Shown: piece after piece, positions 8,498 through 16,577 of the stretch
Numbering within the stretch: the stretch's first letter is position 1
Layout: each line of letters begins with the position of its first letter
Assembly (NCBI RefSeq): GCF_006007885.1
Contig: NZ_VCRO01000001.1
Location: forward strand, 868,001 to 932,000
Origin: Alteribacter natronophilus
GTDB taxonomy: Bacteria; Bacillota; Bacilli; Bacillales; Salisediminibacteriaceae
Reading direction: 5' to 3'
Length of the DNA: 64,000 nucleotides
The notes under the pieces: model-generated
Told to the model about the DNA's origin: nothing
The model's input: the letters and a program-made list of their open reading frames with translations, nothing else
Database searches by the model: none
Translations under genes and position numbers: made by a program

Positions 8498-9952
8498 TTA
8501 GCGATTTGCCCCATTTCCGTCGTTTCCATTGTTCCCATTATTTCCGCTGTTCCCATTATTTCCGCTGTTTCCATTGTTTCCGTTGCTTCCACCGTTACCA
8601 TTATTTCCATTATTTCCATTGTTCCCATTACTTCCGTTGCTTCCATTGTCTCCATTACTTTCGCCGTTTCCATTATTGCCTTTGTTTCCATTATTTCCGT
8701 TGCTTCCATTGTTTCCGTTGTTTTCAATGTTTCCGTTAGCGGGTTTGTTCCCCCTGCTGTCACTGTCTTTTCCGTTCTCGCCTGAATCCTCACCGGAACT
8801 GGACTTACCGCTGTTACCGGAAGCATTATTACCGTTTCCGGAAGAGCTTTTTTCTTTATTCCCGATTTTATTTTCTGCTTTCTGAGCATCCTCGGACTGA
8901 CTGCTGTTATTCTCGGCTGCATTTTTACCCCGGTTTTTCTGTTCAGTGGCGTTTATTTCAGGTTTTCCCTTTTCTTCTGCCACAGCACTGTCATCCCTGG
9001 CTTCTGCTGCCCGCTGCTGCCCCCGCTCGGATGGATGATTCTTTACGCCGTTATCGCCTCGGTTCCCGGAAACGAAAGAGGCATTCGAAGGGTGTATCCA
9101 CTCTATAAAAACCGGATGGGCTCCTGTTTCCCCTGCACTTCCTGACTGCTTTTCACTTTCATTCGTTTCCTCTTCTTTACTTTCATTTTCTTCGGGTTCA
9201 GGCGAAGAAGCATCCTGAACCGGAGTAACAGCTTCAGTGTCTTCCACTATAAGATCGTCCATCGACATTGCCGAAAGGTCTTCTGTATTAACGGATAAAT
9301 CTTGGTTTGTCTGCAGGAGTGATAATTTACCCGGCGATACTGCTTTTTTTTCCGCTTCCTCAAGGCTTGTCTGGTCAAGAAGAAGGGAAACGACGTTGAT
9401 ATCGAAATCTTCGTAAAGGGAGTTCGCCCACCCCTGGTAGTTTTCCAGCCAGAACTCATCGTCCATCAGGGCAGGCGAACTGGATATGTACAAGCGGTTT
9501 CCTTCCTGAAGATAACCGAGACTGCGGCTTTTTTTCAGAACCAGCTCTGATACGTCACTGAAAGGAGAGTCAGGGTTTTCCGTCAGACCGGTCAGTTTTA
9601 CGAGCTCCTCGCCTTCCCGATTATAGGCAGCAATGTGTATAACATTGTAATCAGCATCCAGTTTGAAAGCCACGCTCGGGTTCATATCAAGGGCAACAAT
9701 TCCGTGTACACGGTCGCTCTCGCCAAATGGAAAGACGGAAAACAGCATTAGAAAACTGAGAACCGCTGCAGCGGGGATCGCCATGGTTTTGTATTTATAA
9801 AGAAGGGAAACTCCAAATGTACGGGCGGGGGTATAGGTAACTTCCTCACCTGTCCTCACACCGGAAGTCCGTCTGGCTTTGACAAACTCCCCTTCTTGCG
9901 TCATCACGATCATAAATCGATCGTGCTTTTCCATGACGACTCCCTTTTTCAC
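8498..9952 (-). CDS. rsgI: Anti-sigma-I factor RsgI with Asn/Gly-rich extracellular tail
   Basis: RsgI holds SigI at the membrane until a wall or heat signal releases it. Residues 1-45 form the cytoplasmic RsgI N-domain (KKGVVMEKHDRFMIV), residues 57-75 the membrane helix, and residues 80-190 the extracellular domain starting HGIVALDMNPSVAF; the Asn91-Pro92 bond matches the conserved autocleavage site described for clostridial RsgI. An acidic, Ser/Glu-rich linker follows, and the last 70 or so residues are built of Asn, Gly and Ser repeats (NGN, NNG). The GTG start overlaps the sigI stop as GTGA behind AAGGAG, so translation is coupled. An earlier in-frame GTG is less well placed. At 484 residues it is about 100 longer than the B. 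subtilis protein, mainly because of the tail. Confidence 0.88.
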   Translation of the reverse strand: MKKGVVMEKHDRFMIVMTQEGEFVKARRTSGVRTGEEVTYTPARTFGVSLLYKYKTMAIPAAAVLSFLMLFSVFPFGESDRVHGIVALDMNPSVAFKLDADYNVIHIAAYNREGEELVKLTGLTENPDSPFSDVSELVLKKSRSLGYLQEGNRLYISSSPALMDDEFWLENYQGWANSLYEDFDINVVSLLLDQTSLEEAEKKAVSPGKLSLLQTNQDLSVNTEDLSAMSMDDLIVEDTEAVTPVQDASSPEPEENESKEEETNESEKQSGSAGETGAHPVFIEWIHPSNASFVSGNRGDNGVKNHPSERGQQRAAEARDDSAVAEEKGKPEINATEQKNRGKNAAENNSSQSEDAQKAENKIGNKEKSSSGNGNNASGNSGKSSSGEDSGENGKDSDSRGNKPANGNIENNGNNGSNGNNGNKGNNGNGESNGDNGSNGSNGNNGNNGNNGNGGSNGNNGNSGNNGNSGNNGNNGNDGNGANR

Positions 9953-10692
9953 GTCAACCACTCCTTAAGGTAATCCTTCAGGTACCGATAGTCCTCCATC
10001 AGGACGATCGAAACCGCGATGATATATTTTCTGTTTCTTTCAATTGTTTTTCTGCTCATTGTAATATGGCGTGTAAGATCCTTGATCGGAAGTCTCTTCT
10101 TCGACATCAGTGTCTGGCGAAGTTCAGGCCTCTCAGTTACGACACGGGCAATCCCCACCATATTTTCCCTAGCATCCTGGTGTTTCGGACACTGAGCAGC
10201 CACATCAGCGAGAGTAATTTTAAATCCTTTTAAAACTTCTTTAAGATGAAGTATTTCTTCTCTTCTGTACTCCTGTTCAAGCTTCTGGTGAAACTCACGG
10301 AATGAGGCATGCACTTCAGCCACGTTTTCCATATTTTCGTTATCTTCTTCCGAATAATCAATGGAGAGGGGGATTTTCCTCCGCTGCTCCTGCCTGATGA
10401 AATCGATTACCCTTCTGCGGATGACGAGGCTTGCAAAGGAAAGAAACGAACTTCCTTTGTCGGGTGAATACTGGTGTATGGCTTCATTAAACGCGATCAG
10501 CGCAATAGAATATTCATCATCTTCGTTTGTATTTATATAACGTTTACACACTTTTGCGGTTGTTTTTCGGATAAAAGGGATATATTGTTCAATCAGTTCA
10601 TTTTCAAGTACGGTATTGCCTTTCTGAACTTCCAGGACAGTACCATTAAGATCCAAAGGTTTGGTTGTATTTACGGTTAAGCGCTTGAGCAC
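9949..10692 (-). CDS. sigI: RNA polymerase sigma factor SigI
   Basis: SigI is an alternative sigma-70 family factor for heat and cell-wall stress genes. Region 2 motifs are clear (YIPFIRKTTAKVCKRY, DEYSIALIAFNEAIHQY, KGSSFLSFASLVIRRRVIDF) and the C-terminal SigI-specific domain ends with MSRKTIERNRKYIIA and DYRYLKDYLKEWL, as in B. subtilis. The chosen GTG has GAGAGGTG six bases upstream; a GTG three codons earlier is possible. Length about 247 residues is normal. It is the first gene of the sigI-rsgI operon, behind a SigI-like promoter. Confidence 0.93.
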   Translation of the reverse strand: MLKRLTVNTTKPLDLNGTVLEVQKGNTVLENELIEQYIPFIRKTTAKVCKRYINTNEDDEYSIALIAFNEAIHQYSPDKGSSFLSFASLVIRRRVIDFIRQEQRRKIPLSIDYSEEDNENMENVAEVHASFREFHQKLEQEYRREEILHLKEVLKGFKITLADVAAQCPKHQDARENMVGIARVVTERPELRQTLMSKKRLPIKDLTRHITMSRKTIERNRKYIIAVSIVLMEDYRYLKDYLKEWLT

Positions 10693-10725
10693 GCAGAGCA
10701 CCTCTCTTGTGCGTATTAATATGTA

Positions 10726-10757
10726 TTCGCCGTGTACGCATCATTTTTGTGGGGTTA
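10726..10757 (-). promoter_or_regulatory. SigI-type autoregulatory promoter candidate
   Basis: Read on the minus strand, AACCCCACAAAAAT (CCCC followed by an A-tract) is separated by about 14 bases from CGAA, roughly 34 bases upstream of the sigI start. The A-tract -35 and CGWA -10 pattern is that described for SigI promoters of Bacillus and clostridia, and sigI operons are autoregulated. No good sigma-A promoter competes with it at this spot. Confidence 0.55.
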
Positions 10758-10826
10758 TTTTCATATCTTAACGAGTTTATTTTACAAATTCAGTGGACCT
10801 TCGACCTATCTATCAATTACATTTCA

Positions 10827-10853
10827 GTAATACGCTGTTTACAGTTGTATTAC
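10827..10853. promoter_or_regulatory. Operator-like dyad over the MBL hydrolase promoter
   Basis: GTAATAC, a 13-base spacer and GTATTAC form a perfect inverted repeat of 7-bp arms (8 of 9 if extended outwards by two). The right arm and spacer cover the -35 box of the promoter in front of the MBL gene, the usual place for a repressor site. The regulator is unknown. Confidence 0.45.
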
Positions 10854-10866
10854 GGTCTATTAAAAT
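10838..10866 (+). promoter_or_regulatory. Sigma-A promoter of the MBL hydrolase gene
   Basis: TTTACA and TAAAAT are separated by 17 bases, 37 bases upstream of the TTG start codon. Confidence 0.65.
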
Positions 10867-10902
10867 GATAGCGAATACACAGTATGGAAAGGAGCTAAAC
10901 CG

Positions 10903-11844
10903 TTGACACAGAGCATACAAACTTTCGACAGCGCTCGTCACATTGTGGACGGCTTTGATCTGGGATCATCAGAAAGAACCGGGTCTTTTGTCCTGGCAGA
11001 AGAGAAGCTGACTATTATTGAAACCGGGCCTTCCATCTCTGTTCCCCATATTATCAGCGGGCTTAAAAAGCTCGGTCTGACGCCGGAAGCTGTCAGGAAT
11101 ATTATCGTGACCCATATTCATCTTGATCACGCCGGAGGGTGCGGTCTGCTGCTGAAGCATTGTCCCGGGGCCTCGGTTTATGTACATGAAAAAGGGGCCC
11201 GCCACCTGGCAGACCCTTCACGCCTCGTTCAGGGAGCACGGCACGTATATCAAGACTCCTTTGACGATCTTTTCTCCCCCGTAGTGCCTGTTCCTGAGGA
11301 AGCAATAAACAGAGTTCAGGACGGCGATCATCTTAGAATCGGCCCCAATTGTAATCTGACCTTTTACGACACTCCCGGTCACGCGAATCACCATATCGGC
11401 ATATATGATGAAAAAACGGGTACGTTTTACAGCGGCGATACACTTGGAGTAAGGTACCCTGCCCTTGCCCGCAGTGGACTTGACCTCATCCTCCCCTCCA
11501 CCTCTCCAAATCAGTTTGATCCGGAAAAAATGATAAATTCCGCATCGAAAGTCAGGAAGCTGAAACCTGGAAAAATCGCATTCGGCCATTACGGTATCTG
11601 TAATGACACTGATTCTGTTTTTTCCCAGCTCTCACACTGGCTCGATGTGTTCATACATTACGGAAAAAAACATTACCAGGCCGGAGATTCATATGGGGAT
11701 TTGAGAAATTCCCTGCTTGCGGAAATAAAACAGTATGCAGAAAAATACACTGAACTGACAGATAAAGATTGCAGAATGCTCGAACTTGATCTTTCTGTAA
11801 GCTCCATGGGTCTGTTGGACTATCTCAGAAAAGCAGACCGCTGA
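10903..11844 (+). CDS. Metallo-beta-lactamase-fold hydrolase
   Basis: This is a soluble 313-residue MBL-fold enzyme with intact metal ligands: HIHLDH at residues 71-76, a downstream GHANHH histidine and GDTLG aspartate. The fold covers about residues 20-235; a helical C-terminal extension of about 75 residues follows. Members of this subgroup hydrolyse thioesters, lactones or similar small molecules; the substrate cannot be inferred. The TTG start has AAAGGAG. The gene has its own promoter with an operator-like dyad, is divergent from sigI, and is followed at once by the promoter of the next gene. Confidence 0.8.
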   Translation: MTQSIQTFDSARHIVDGFDLGSSERTGSFVLAEEKLTIIETGPSISVPHIISGLKKLGLTPEAVRNIIVTHIHLDHAGGCGLLLKHCPGASVYVHEKGARHLADPSRLVQGARHVYQDSFDDLFSPVVPVPEEAINRVQDGDHLRIGPNCNLTFYDTPGHANHHIGIYDEKTGTFYSGDTLGVRYPALARSGLDLILPSTSPNQFDPEKMINSASKVRKLKPGKIAFGHYGICNDTDSVFSQLSHWLDVFIHYGKKHYQAGDSYGDLRNSLLAEIKQYAEKYTELTDKDCRMLELDLSVSSMGLLDYLRKADR

Positions 11845-11851
11845 CAATAAT

Positions 11852-11881
11852 TTGGTGCTTTTTGTTTTCTGTCTGTATAAT
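11852..11881 (+). promoter_or_regulatory. Sigma-A promoter of the following orphan gene
   Basis: TTGGTG and TATAAT are separated by 18 bases, about 60 bases upstream of the ATG. Confidence 0.6.
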
Positions 11882-11943
11882 AGTATATTATAATATTATT
11901 AATGACCCGGAAACGGAAATCTTCTTTAAAAGTGGGGATGTTT

Positions 11944-12909
11944 ATGGACCGAAGAACAGCTTCTTTGAATATAGGTAAACCAGTTCGGATTAATGAAGGA
12001 AAAAACGGGGAGTATGCCGGCATACTTGAGGACGTTACGGCAGAACCACGGAAAATATGGACCGGTTCCGTCCGGATTACAGGGGTTCTATCCTATCCCG
12101 ATATTCCTTCGGACGCCAACAAACTGCCTGCTCCCCTTTACCGGGAAAACGAGAACGTGTTCTGCAGTGGAAACAAAATTTCCCCCCTGCGAAGTGACCA
12201 CCCGGCCGGTTACAAGCAATCCATTGCGGCAGCATTAGCTGAAAAGTGGAATCGTGTGGAAAATGAAAAAGAGGCTAATGAATCAATCCTTGCACTGATT
12301 CATCAGGAACTGAAACGGCGTAAAGCTGAAGATCTTCTTTATCAGGACAGCTATGTTTACTATCATCTCGTAAAAAAAGCACGGCATTATTACGTCTATG
12401 ACGAGGAAAAAAAGGAAGCCCTTTCCCTCGATGGCTGCCCGTTTGAATTTGAAATTAAAGTTAAGGGGCGCTGGCAGAAAGCCCGCACCAGGGAAGGGGC
12501 GGAATTTGAACTGGATGGAGGCAGAACCGTGGAACTAAAGCACGGTGACGTTCTCCGACTGAACAAAGTCCAGTTTGACCCATACAGAATTCTTATTAAC
12601 GAGCTCGACCCGCCTGCCCTTCAGGCGCTCGAGCGCGGTCTGCAGAAGCTTGAAATCTTCCATGAAAACAGTGTTTACTGCCACAACTCACTCCTTATCC
12701 AGCTGCTGAGTGATGTGGATCAGGATATGTTTGAAGGAGTAAACTTCATTTCCTATGCCACTGATAAACATCAGTTTATCGTTCAGCACCATTATGAGAG
12801 GGAGATATTTGAAGATCAGCCGGACCGCACTTATGACCGGTTTGAATTTACAGCAGATACAGGCGAACGGCTGATAACAACTTACGCTACCGAACTTTCA
12901 AAAGACTGA
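11944..12909 (+). CDS. Conserved-looking protein of unknown function
   Basis: I do not recognise this 321-residue soluble protein. The N-terminal half contains beta-rich, basic stretches (residues 1-80 with an RINEGKNGEYAGILEDV segment resembling a small beta-barrel); the middle (about 95-135) is helical; the second half is again alpha/beta with ELDGGRTVELKHGDVLRLN and an acidic C-terminus. There is no signal peptide, membrane helix or obvious catalytic motif. The ATG used has GGGG at good spacing; an ATG two codons earlier is too close to it. It is a single-gene unit, with a strong promoter in front and a strong terminator behind. Confidence 0.65.
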   Translation: MDRRTASLNIGKPVRINEGKNGEYAGILEDVTAEPRKIWTGSVRITGVLSYPDIPSDANKLPAPLYRENENVFCSGNKISPLRSDHPAGYKQSIAAALAEKWNRVENEKEANESILALIHQELKRRKAEDLLYQDSYVYYHLVKKARHYYVYDEEKKEALSLDGCPFEFEIKVKGRWQKARTREGAEFELDGGRTVELKHGDVLRLNKVQFDPYRILINELDPPALQALERGLQKLEIFHENSVYCHNSLLIQLLSDVDQDMFEGVNFISYATDKHQFIVQHHYEREIFEDQPDRTYDRFEFTADTGERLITTYATELSKD

Positions 12910-12920
12910 AAAATAAACTG

Positions 12921-12957
12921 CCCCGGAATCCTTCACAGGATCCCGGGGCTTTTTTTG
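12921..12957. terminator. Rho-independent terminator
   Basis: CCCCGGAATCC pairs with GGATCCCGGGG and is followed by seven or more T residues on the plus strand. It ends the orphan gene and, read on the other strand, may also stop ydbT. Confidence 0.88.
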
Positions 12958-12983
12958 TCTATATTCCCTTGTCACTTACTTTA

Positions 12984-14489
12984 CTATCTTCTTCCGTCCT
13001 CGTAAGAAAACCACTGATAGCACGCCAGGGCCTGGTTCTCCCCCAGATGCTGAAGAGAGAATGTTTTCCCTGTAATGCTTGTAAGAATCGATACCTCCAG
13101 TGTAGTAAGACCGTGCAAACGCTGGAGAGGGTGACTCGTCACTTCTACAGTCTGTATCCGTCTTCTTGGAACGATCACTGTCGATCTGGCAAATTTACGA
13201 GTGCGAATCCAAAGAAACTGTTCATTGTTTCCTATTCCCGCATCTTTATACTGCCAGTAGCCGAGGCCTGCTGCAGCTGCGAGACCTATGAAGCTGAGTG
13301 CGCCGTAGTCCACAAAATAGGTTACAGCCGCTGCTGCAATTGCCGCCGGTACGGCAAGGCGGATCATATAACGCCTCATACTTTTACCCGGCAGACCAGT
13401 CAGTTTACGTTCAAATGCAAAGTCCGGTACTAGCGCTTTTAGATGGCCCTGAATTTCGGATTCTCTGCACAGAGGGATGAGAATCGTGGAAAGATCTTCT
13501 TCCTTCGTTCCTCCACCTGCACTCTCCACATACACGGCAGAGAAACCAAACGGCTGTCTCAAAACGTTCTGCACAATTCTGATCGCTGTGATTCTATCCC
13601 GGTTAAGTGTCAGCTGACGTCTTTCAAGAAGTCCTCTTGAAATGACAATTTCATTGCCCCGCTGCTCAATTGAGAAATTACCGTACTTCAAAACGGTGCT
13701 GACAATTCTGATCAGCCAGGCTACGAGCAGCACCAGAAGAACAAAAATCAGAATAAACGTTACTGACGACTGAACGATAATACCAAACGCAGTCTCATAC
13801 CAGTGTTCGGGAATAAACTGCTGAAACTGTGAAAAGACAGCAGCCACAAAGGTAGCAGCCAGACCAATACCGCTGGACGTGAGTGCAGCAGCAAACAGCC
13901 GCTTTCCGGTCAGCTTCCACTCGTAATCCAGGGGCTTCTTTTTTCTCTCCGAAGGTTTCTTTTCAGCGGGAACGGTTTCTTCCTCACCTTCTGTCCCTTC
14001 AGGTACAGCCGCGGGACTATCTGACTCAGCACTCTCCTCCCCTTCATCCCCTCCATAAAGGAGCTCGTCACGGATCGTTTCCGCTTCACTGCGGTTCAGA
14101 GCAATAATTCTGAACTCAGGTTCTTCCCCGCCGCCTGCCGTCTCGATTTTTACTTCAACGAGGTTAAACATGCGCTGGATGAGCTTCGCATTCAGGTCAA
14201 TACTCTGAACACGATCCTGATGAATGTAACGCTTTTTTCTGAATATCAGACCGTGTTTCACATGCAGCTCTCTATCTTCAAGCTTGTACCGGAAAGTAAG
14301 CCAGTACAGGAAACCGGAGATTGAGGAGAAAACAAGGAGAAAAATAAGAATGAAAAGATAATACCATGGCCCCCTCTGCTGTGAAGAACCAAAAAACAGA
14401 AGCACTGCCCCTGTAATCAGGAGCTGCTTGACGTTACTGAAAAAAGAGACAAAAATGGACACCGGATGCTGGCGTTTAAATTCACTCAT
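12984..14489 (-). CDS. ydbT: PH-domain membrane protein YdbT
   Basis: YdbT belongs to the bPH2 (bacterial pleckstrin-homology) membrane proteins; in B. subtilis the ydbST operon is controlled by SigW and protects against antimicrobial peptides and phage-type envelope attack. The 501-residue protein has paired membrane helices near the N-terminus, at about 225-280 and at about 385-425, separated by three soluble bPH2 domains with the motif EDRELHVKHGLIFRKKRYIHQDR and its repeats (VISRGLLERRQLTLNRDRI, RSTVIVPRRRIQTVEV). The ATG used has GGAAGCGGA and overlaps the ydbS stop by 8 bases, so the two are translationally coupled. Confidence 0.9.
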   Translation of the reverse strand: MSEFKRQHPVSIFVSFFSNVKQLLITGAVLLFFGSSQQRGPWYYLFILIFLLVFSSISGFLYWLTFRYKLEDRELHVKHGLIFRKKRYIHQDRVQSIDLNAKLIQRMFNLVEVKIETAGGGEEPEFRIIALNRSEAETIRDELLYGGDEGEESAESDSPAAVPEGTEGEEETVPAEKKPSERKKKPLDYEWKLTGKRLFAAALTSSGIGLAATFVAAVFSQFQQFIPEHWYETAFGIIVQSSVTFILIFVLLVLLVAWLIRIVSTVLKYGNFSIEQRGNEIVISRGLLERRQLTLNRDRITAIRIVQNVLRQPFGFSAVYVESAGGGTKEEDLSTILIPLCRESEIQGHLKALVPDFAFERKLTGLPGKSMRRYMIRLAVPAAIAAAAVTYFVDYGALSFIGLAAAAGLGYWQYKDAGIGNNEQFLWIRTRKFARSTVIVPRRRIQTVEVTSHPLQRLHGLTTLEVSILTSITGKTFSLQHLGENQALACYQWFSYEDGRR

Positions 14490-15000
14490 CAGGATCCGCT
14501 TCCCTTGCCAGTCTGGCAATATGGTCTCTTACTTCATCAGCCTTTGATTCTTCCAGTGCGGGTATTTCATGAACGGTCGCAGCAGTGGTGATCTTTACAG
14601 ACGCCATTCCATAGTGTCTGAGCAGCGGCCCCTGTTCCGTATCCACATGCTGAACCCGTATCATCGGAATGATCACACGGCGTACAACCAGAATACCGAA
14701 GAGAAGTTCAACTTCATTTTCGTAAATCCTGTAGCGCCATCTTTTCCACTGCCACTTCGGAAATAAGGCGATATTAAAAACGCCGTAGCTGATATATGCT
14801 GCAATCACCACATATAGGAGCCAGCCGGGCAGAAAAGCAATCTGATTTGAAAGCCACCAGTAGGCCAGAGGTACAATTGCAGAAATCAAAAATTCTATGG
14901 CCGCACCAATTCTCCATACCGGCAGGGCTTTTGGGGAGATTTTCCGGTCCGGAAGGGGCCTTTTTTCCGGTTCAATGTATTCCACAGTGTCACTTCCCAT
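14482..15000 (-). CDS. ydbS: PH-domain membrane protein YdbS
   Basis: YdbS is the small partner of YdbT: 172 residues with two membrane helices at about 30-75 and one bPH2 domain after them (YENEVELLFGILVVRRVIIPMIRVQHVDT). The two proteins probably act together in the cell membrane. The start overlaps the end of the upstream 74-residue gene by 11 bases with GAGGA in front; an internal GTG five codons later is a possible alternative. Coupling on both sides makes a three-gene operon. Confidence 0.9.
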   Translation of the reverse strand: MGSDTVEYIEPEKRPLPDRKISPKALPVWRIGAAIEFLISAIVPLAYWWLSNQIAFLPGWLLYVVIAAYISYGVFNIALFPKWQWKRWRYRIYENEVELLFGILVVRRVIIPMIRVQHVDTEQGPLLRHYGMASVKITTAATVHEIPALEESKADEVRDHIARLAREADPDE

Positions 15001-15214
15001 CTTCAGCTGTATCCTCGTTGACGTAGATAATTTTCACACCTTCATCCTCCAGAACTCTTAAGACTGCTGTGTTCAGTTCCCGGTCGTATAGCAGTCCCAG
15101 AGATTCTGCCACTTCCAGTTCCTCGAGCTGCCCCTTTTCGGCATCCTCAATCAGTTCAAGAATATCAGTGTAATTTTCCTCTTCAAGCTTTTGGATCGTC
15201 TGTTCTCTGTTCAT
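14990..15214 (-). CDS. Small acidic helical protein leading the ydbST operon
   Basis: I do not recognise this 74-residue protein. It is very acidic and mostly helical, with a closing segment VLEDEGVKIIYVNED that loosely resembles the helix-strand end of sigma-70 region 1.1; this likeness is by eye only. It has no membrane helix. AAAGGAG precedes the ATG, and its stop overlaps the ydbS start, so it is translated with the two PH-domain membrane proteins. It may be a cytosolic adaptor or regulator of them; that is inference. Confidence 0.7.
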   Translation of the reverse strand: MNREQTIQKLEEENYTDILELIEDAEKGQLEELEVAESLGLLYDRELNTAVLRVLEDEGVKIIYVNEDTAEDGK

Positions 15215-15310
15215 TTTATTTCTCCTTTGTATGGTTAGTTTAATACAGAAGGCCTGAAATAACTTCCGCCGGAGAACCGCTTCACCCGGGCAGTTTCCCC
15301 TGGATGGGGT

Positions 15311-15360
15311 AAAAGCCGGCTCAGTAAAAAGTCCGGCCCCCTTCAGAAGAGAGCCGGTTT
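15311..15360 (-). terminator. Probable terminator of cvfC
   Basis: On the minus strand AAACCGGCTC and GAGCCGGCTTTT form a 10-bp stem around a 27-base loop, ending in a short U run, just behind the cvfC stop. The loop is long, so efficiency is uncertain. Confidence 0.55.
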
Positions 15361-15366
15361 GTATCG

Positions 15367-16500
15367 TTACTGGTCTTTCTGAATTGTATCGGTCATCTGT
15401 TTCCAGACAGAACCTTTGGCTTCTTCTCCGCCTTCAATGCGTGCAAGAGCGAGTTTCACCTGCATACTCACTTCAAATTCAGGGTCGTCTTCCGCTTCCC
15501 TGAGGGCTTCCACCGCCGTTTCGTCACCGACTTCGTAAAGAAACATAGCTGCTCTCCAGCGTACAAGCTTGTTTTTATCATTAAGAGAATCAACCATGGC
15601 AGGAATCGCTTTTTCGCTTCCGATATCCGACATGCAGTCTCCTGCCGTTCTTCTTACAGTCACGGATTTATCCTTAAGGGCTTCTTCCAGAAGTGGAAGA
15701 ACTGCCTCGTCTTCAATCATACCAAGGTAAACCGTTGCCAGCCTGCGCATGGATGCTTTTTCATCCTGCAGAGCCTTTTTAATAACAGGCAGGTCATCGA
15801 GAGTGGGATTCATCTGCTCAAATACCTCAAAGCGCTTACGCCAGTCAGGATGGTCAAGCATTTCCGGCGTCACTTTAAGCCATTCTTTTTTTACTGGCTT
15901 AGCGGTCCCGTCTGTCTGCTCATTCGCAGCGTTTACAAGCCGTGTGAGACGTTCATCTGTATAGGCTGCTTCGATTTCTTCAGCAACTTCCTTTGCCACT
16001 TCCTGAAGATCACCGTAACGTGGTTTCTGTTCTGCCCACTTCCTCTGCAGGACAATGTTGTCCTCAGGGTGCTGTGCATCCATGGCTGCCTGCTGAAATA
16101 CAGCCGGAAGGCCTTCGCGGATCTCTTCCTCCCCGTTAGATGCTTTAATTTGCATGGGAATACCTTTAAACATCTGAATGGAGACATTTACTTCCCCATA
16201 GTGCTCGTCCACCTGGGCAGAGTGAGCTGTTTCCTCCTCGGCATCCTCACCGAAAACGCGGCGGACCTGTGGAAGTACAGTCTGCCAGTCTGCTTTTGGG
16301 TGACGCTCCACGGCAATAAAATCGGCAACATGATATATTCCCTTGACACCTTCGATCTCAAACAGCTTCTGCACAAACTCGGGTGCCTCTTCCCTGTTTT
16401 TCGGTGTAAAGTTATGGGCCGTACCCTGAGGGAGGGATTCCGATAGGGTCAGTTTCATTGTATTTGGACTTGGAGTTGGTTCAATTGCCTTAATTCTCAT
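15367..16500 (-). CDS. cvfC: CvfC-family protein: NifU-like N-domain plus HEAT repeats
   Basis: This cytosolic 377-residue protein matches the conserved virulence factor C family (YpgR in B. subtilis). Residues 1-85 form the domain also found at the N-terminus of Nfu iron-sulphur scaffolds (PTPSPNTMKLTLSESLPQG, EGVKGIYHVADFIAVERH). From about residue 215 come armadillo/HEAT-like helical repeats (MRRLATVYLGMIEDEAVLP, VRRTAGDCMSDIGSEKAIP, VRWRAAMFLYEVGDETAVE). Its biochemical role is unknown; the domain mix suggests a link to iron-sulphur proteins. GAGGAGAG precedes the ATG. Two thioredoxin-fold genes lie upstream on the same strand. Confidence 0.85.
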   Translation of the reverse strand: MRIKAIEPTPSPNTMKLTLSESLPQGTAHNFTPKNREEAPEFVQKLFEIEGVKGIYHVADFIAVERHPKADWQTVLPQVRRVFGEDAEEETAHSAQVDEHYGEVNVSIQMFKGIPMQIKASNGEEEIREGLPAVFQQAAMDAQHPEDNIVLQRKWAEQKPRYGDLQEVAKEVAEEIEAAYTDERLTRLVNAANEQTDGTAKPVKKEWLKVTPEMLDHPDWRKRFEVFEQMNPTLDDLPVIKKALQDEKASMRRLATVYLGMIEDEAVLPLLEEALKDKSVTVRRTAGDCMSDIGSEKAIPAMVDSLNDKNKLVRWRAAMFLYEVGDETAVEALREAEDDPEFEVSMQVKLALARIEGGEEAKGSVWKQMTDTIQKDQ

Positions 16501-16577
16501 TAATCTGACTCTCCTCTCAACGGTTTTCTGTGTTTGATTTTACCATATGTCTGCTGTCACTCCCAGCATGAGCGTTC

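Noticed and set aside
8452-8885. Plus-strand frames with strongly repetitive Phe/His/Cys or Pro/Leu/Phe translations
   Set aside because: They are the complement of the Asn/Gly repeat part of rsgI; no start signal, and the repeats are explained by the coding strand.
15215-15310. SigW promoter for the ydbST operon
   Set aside because: A GGAAAC block exists but no CGTA at the right distance; not convincing despite SigW control in B. subtilis.
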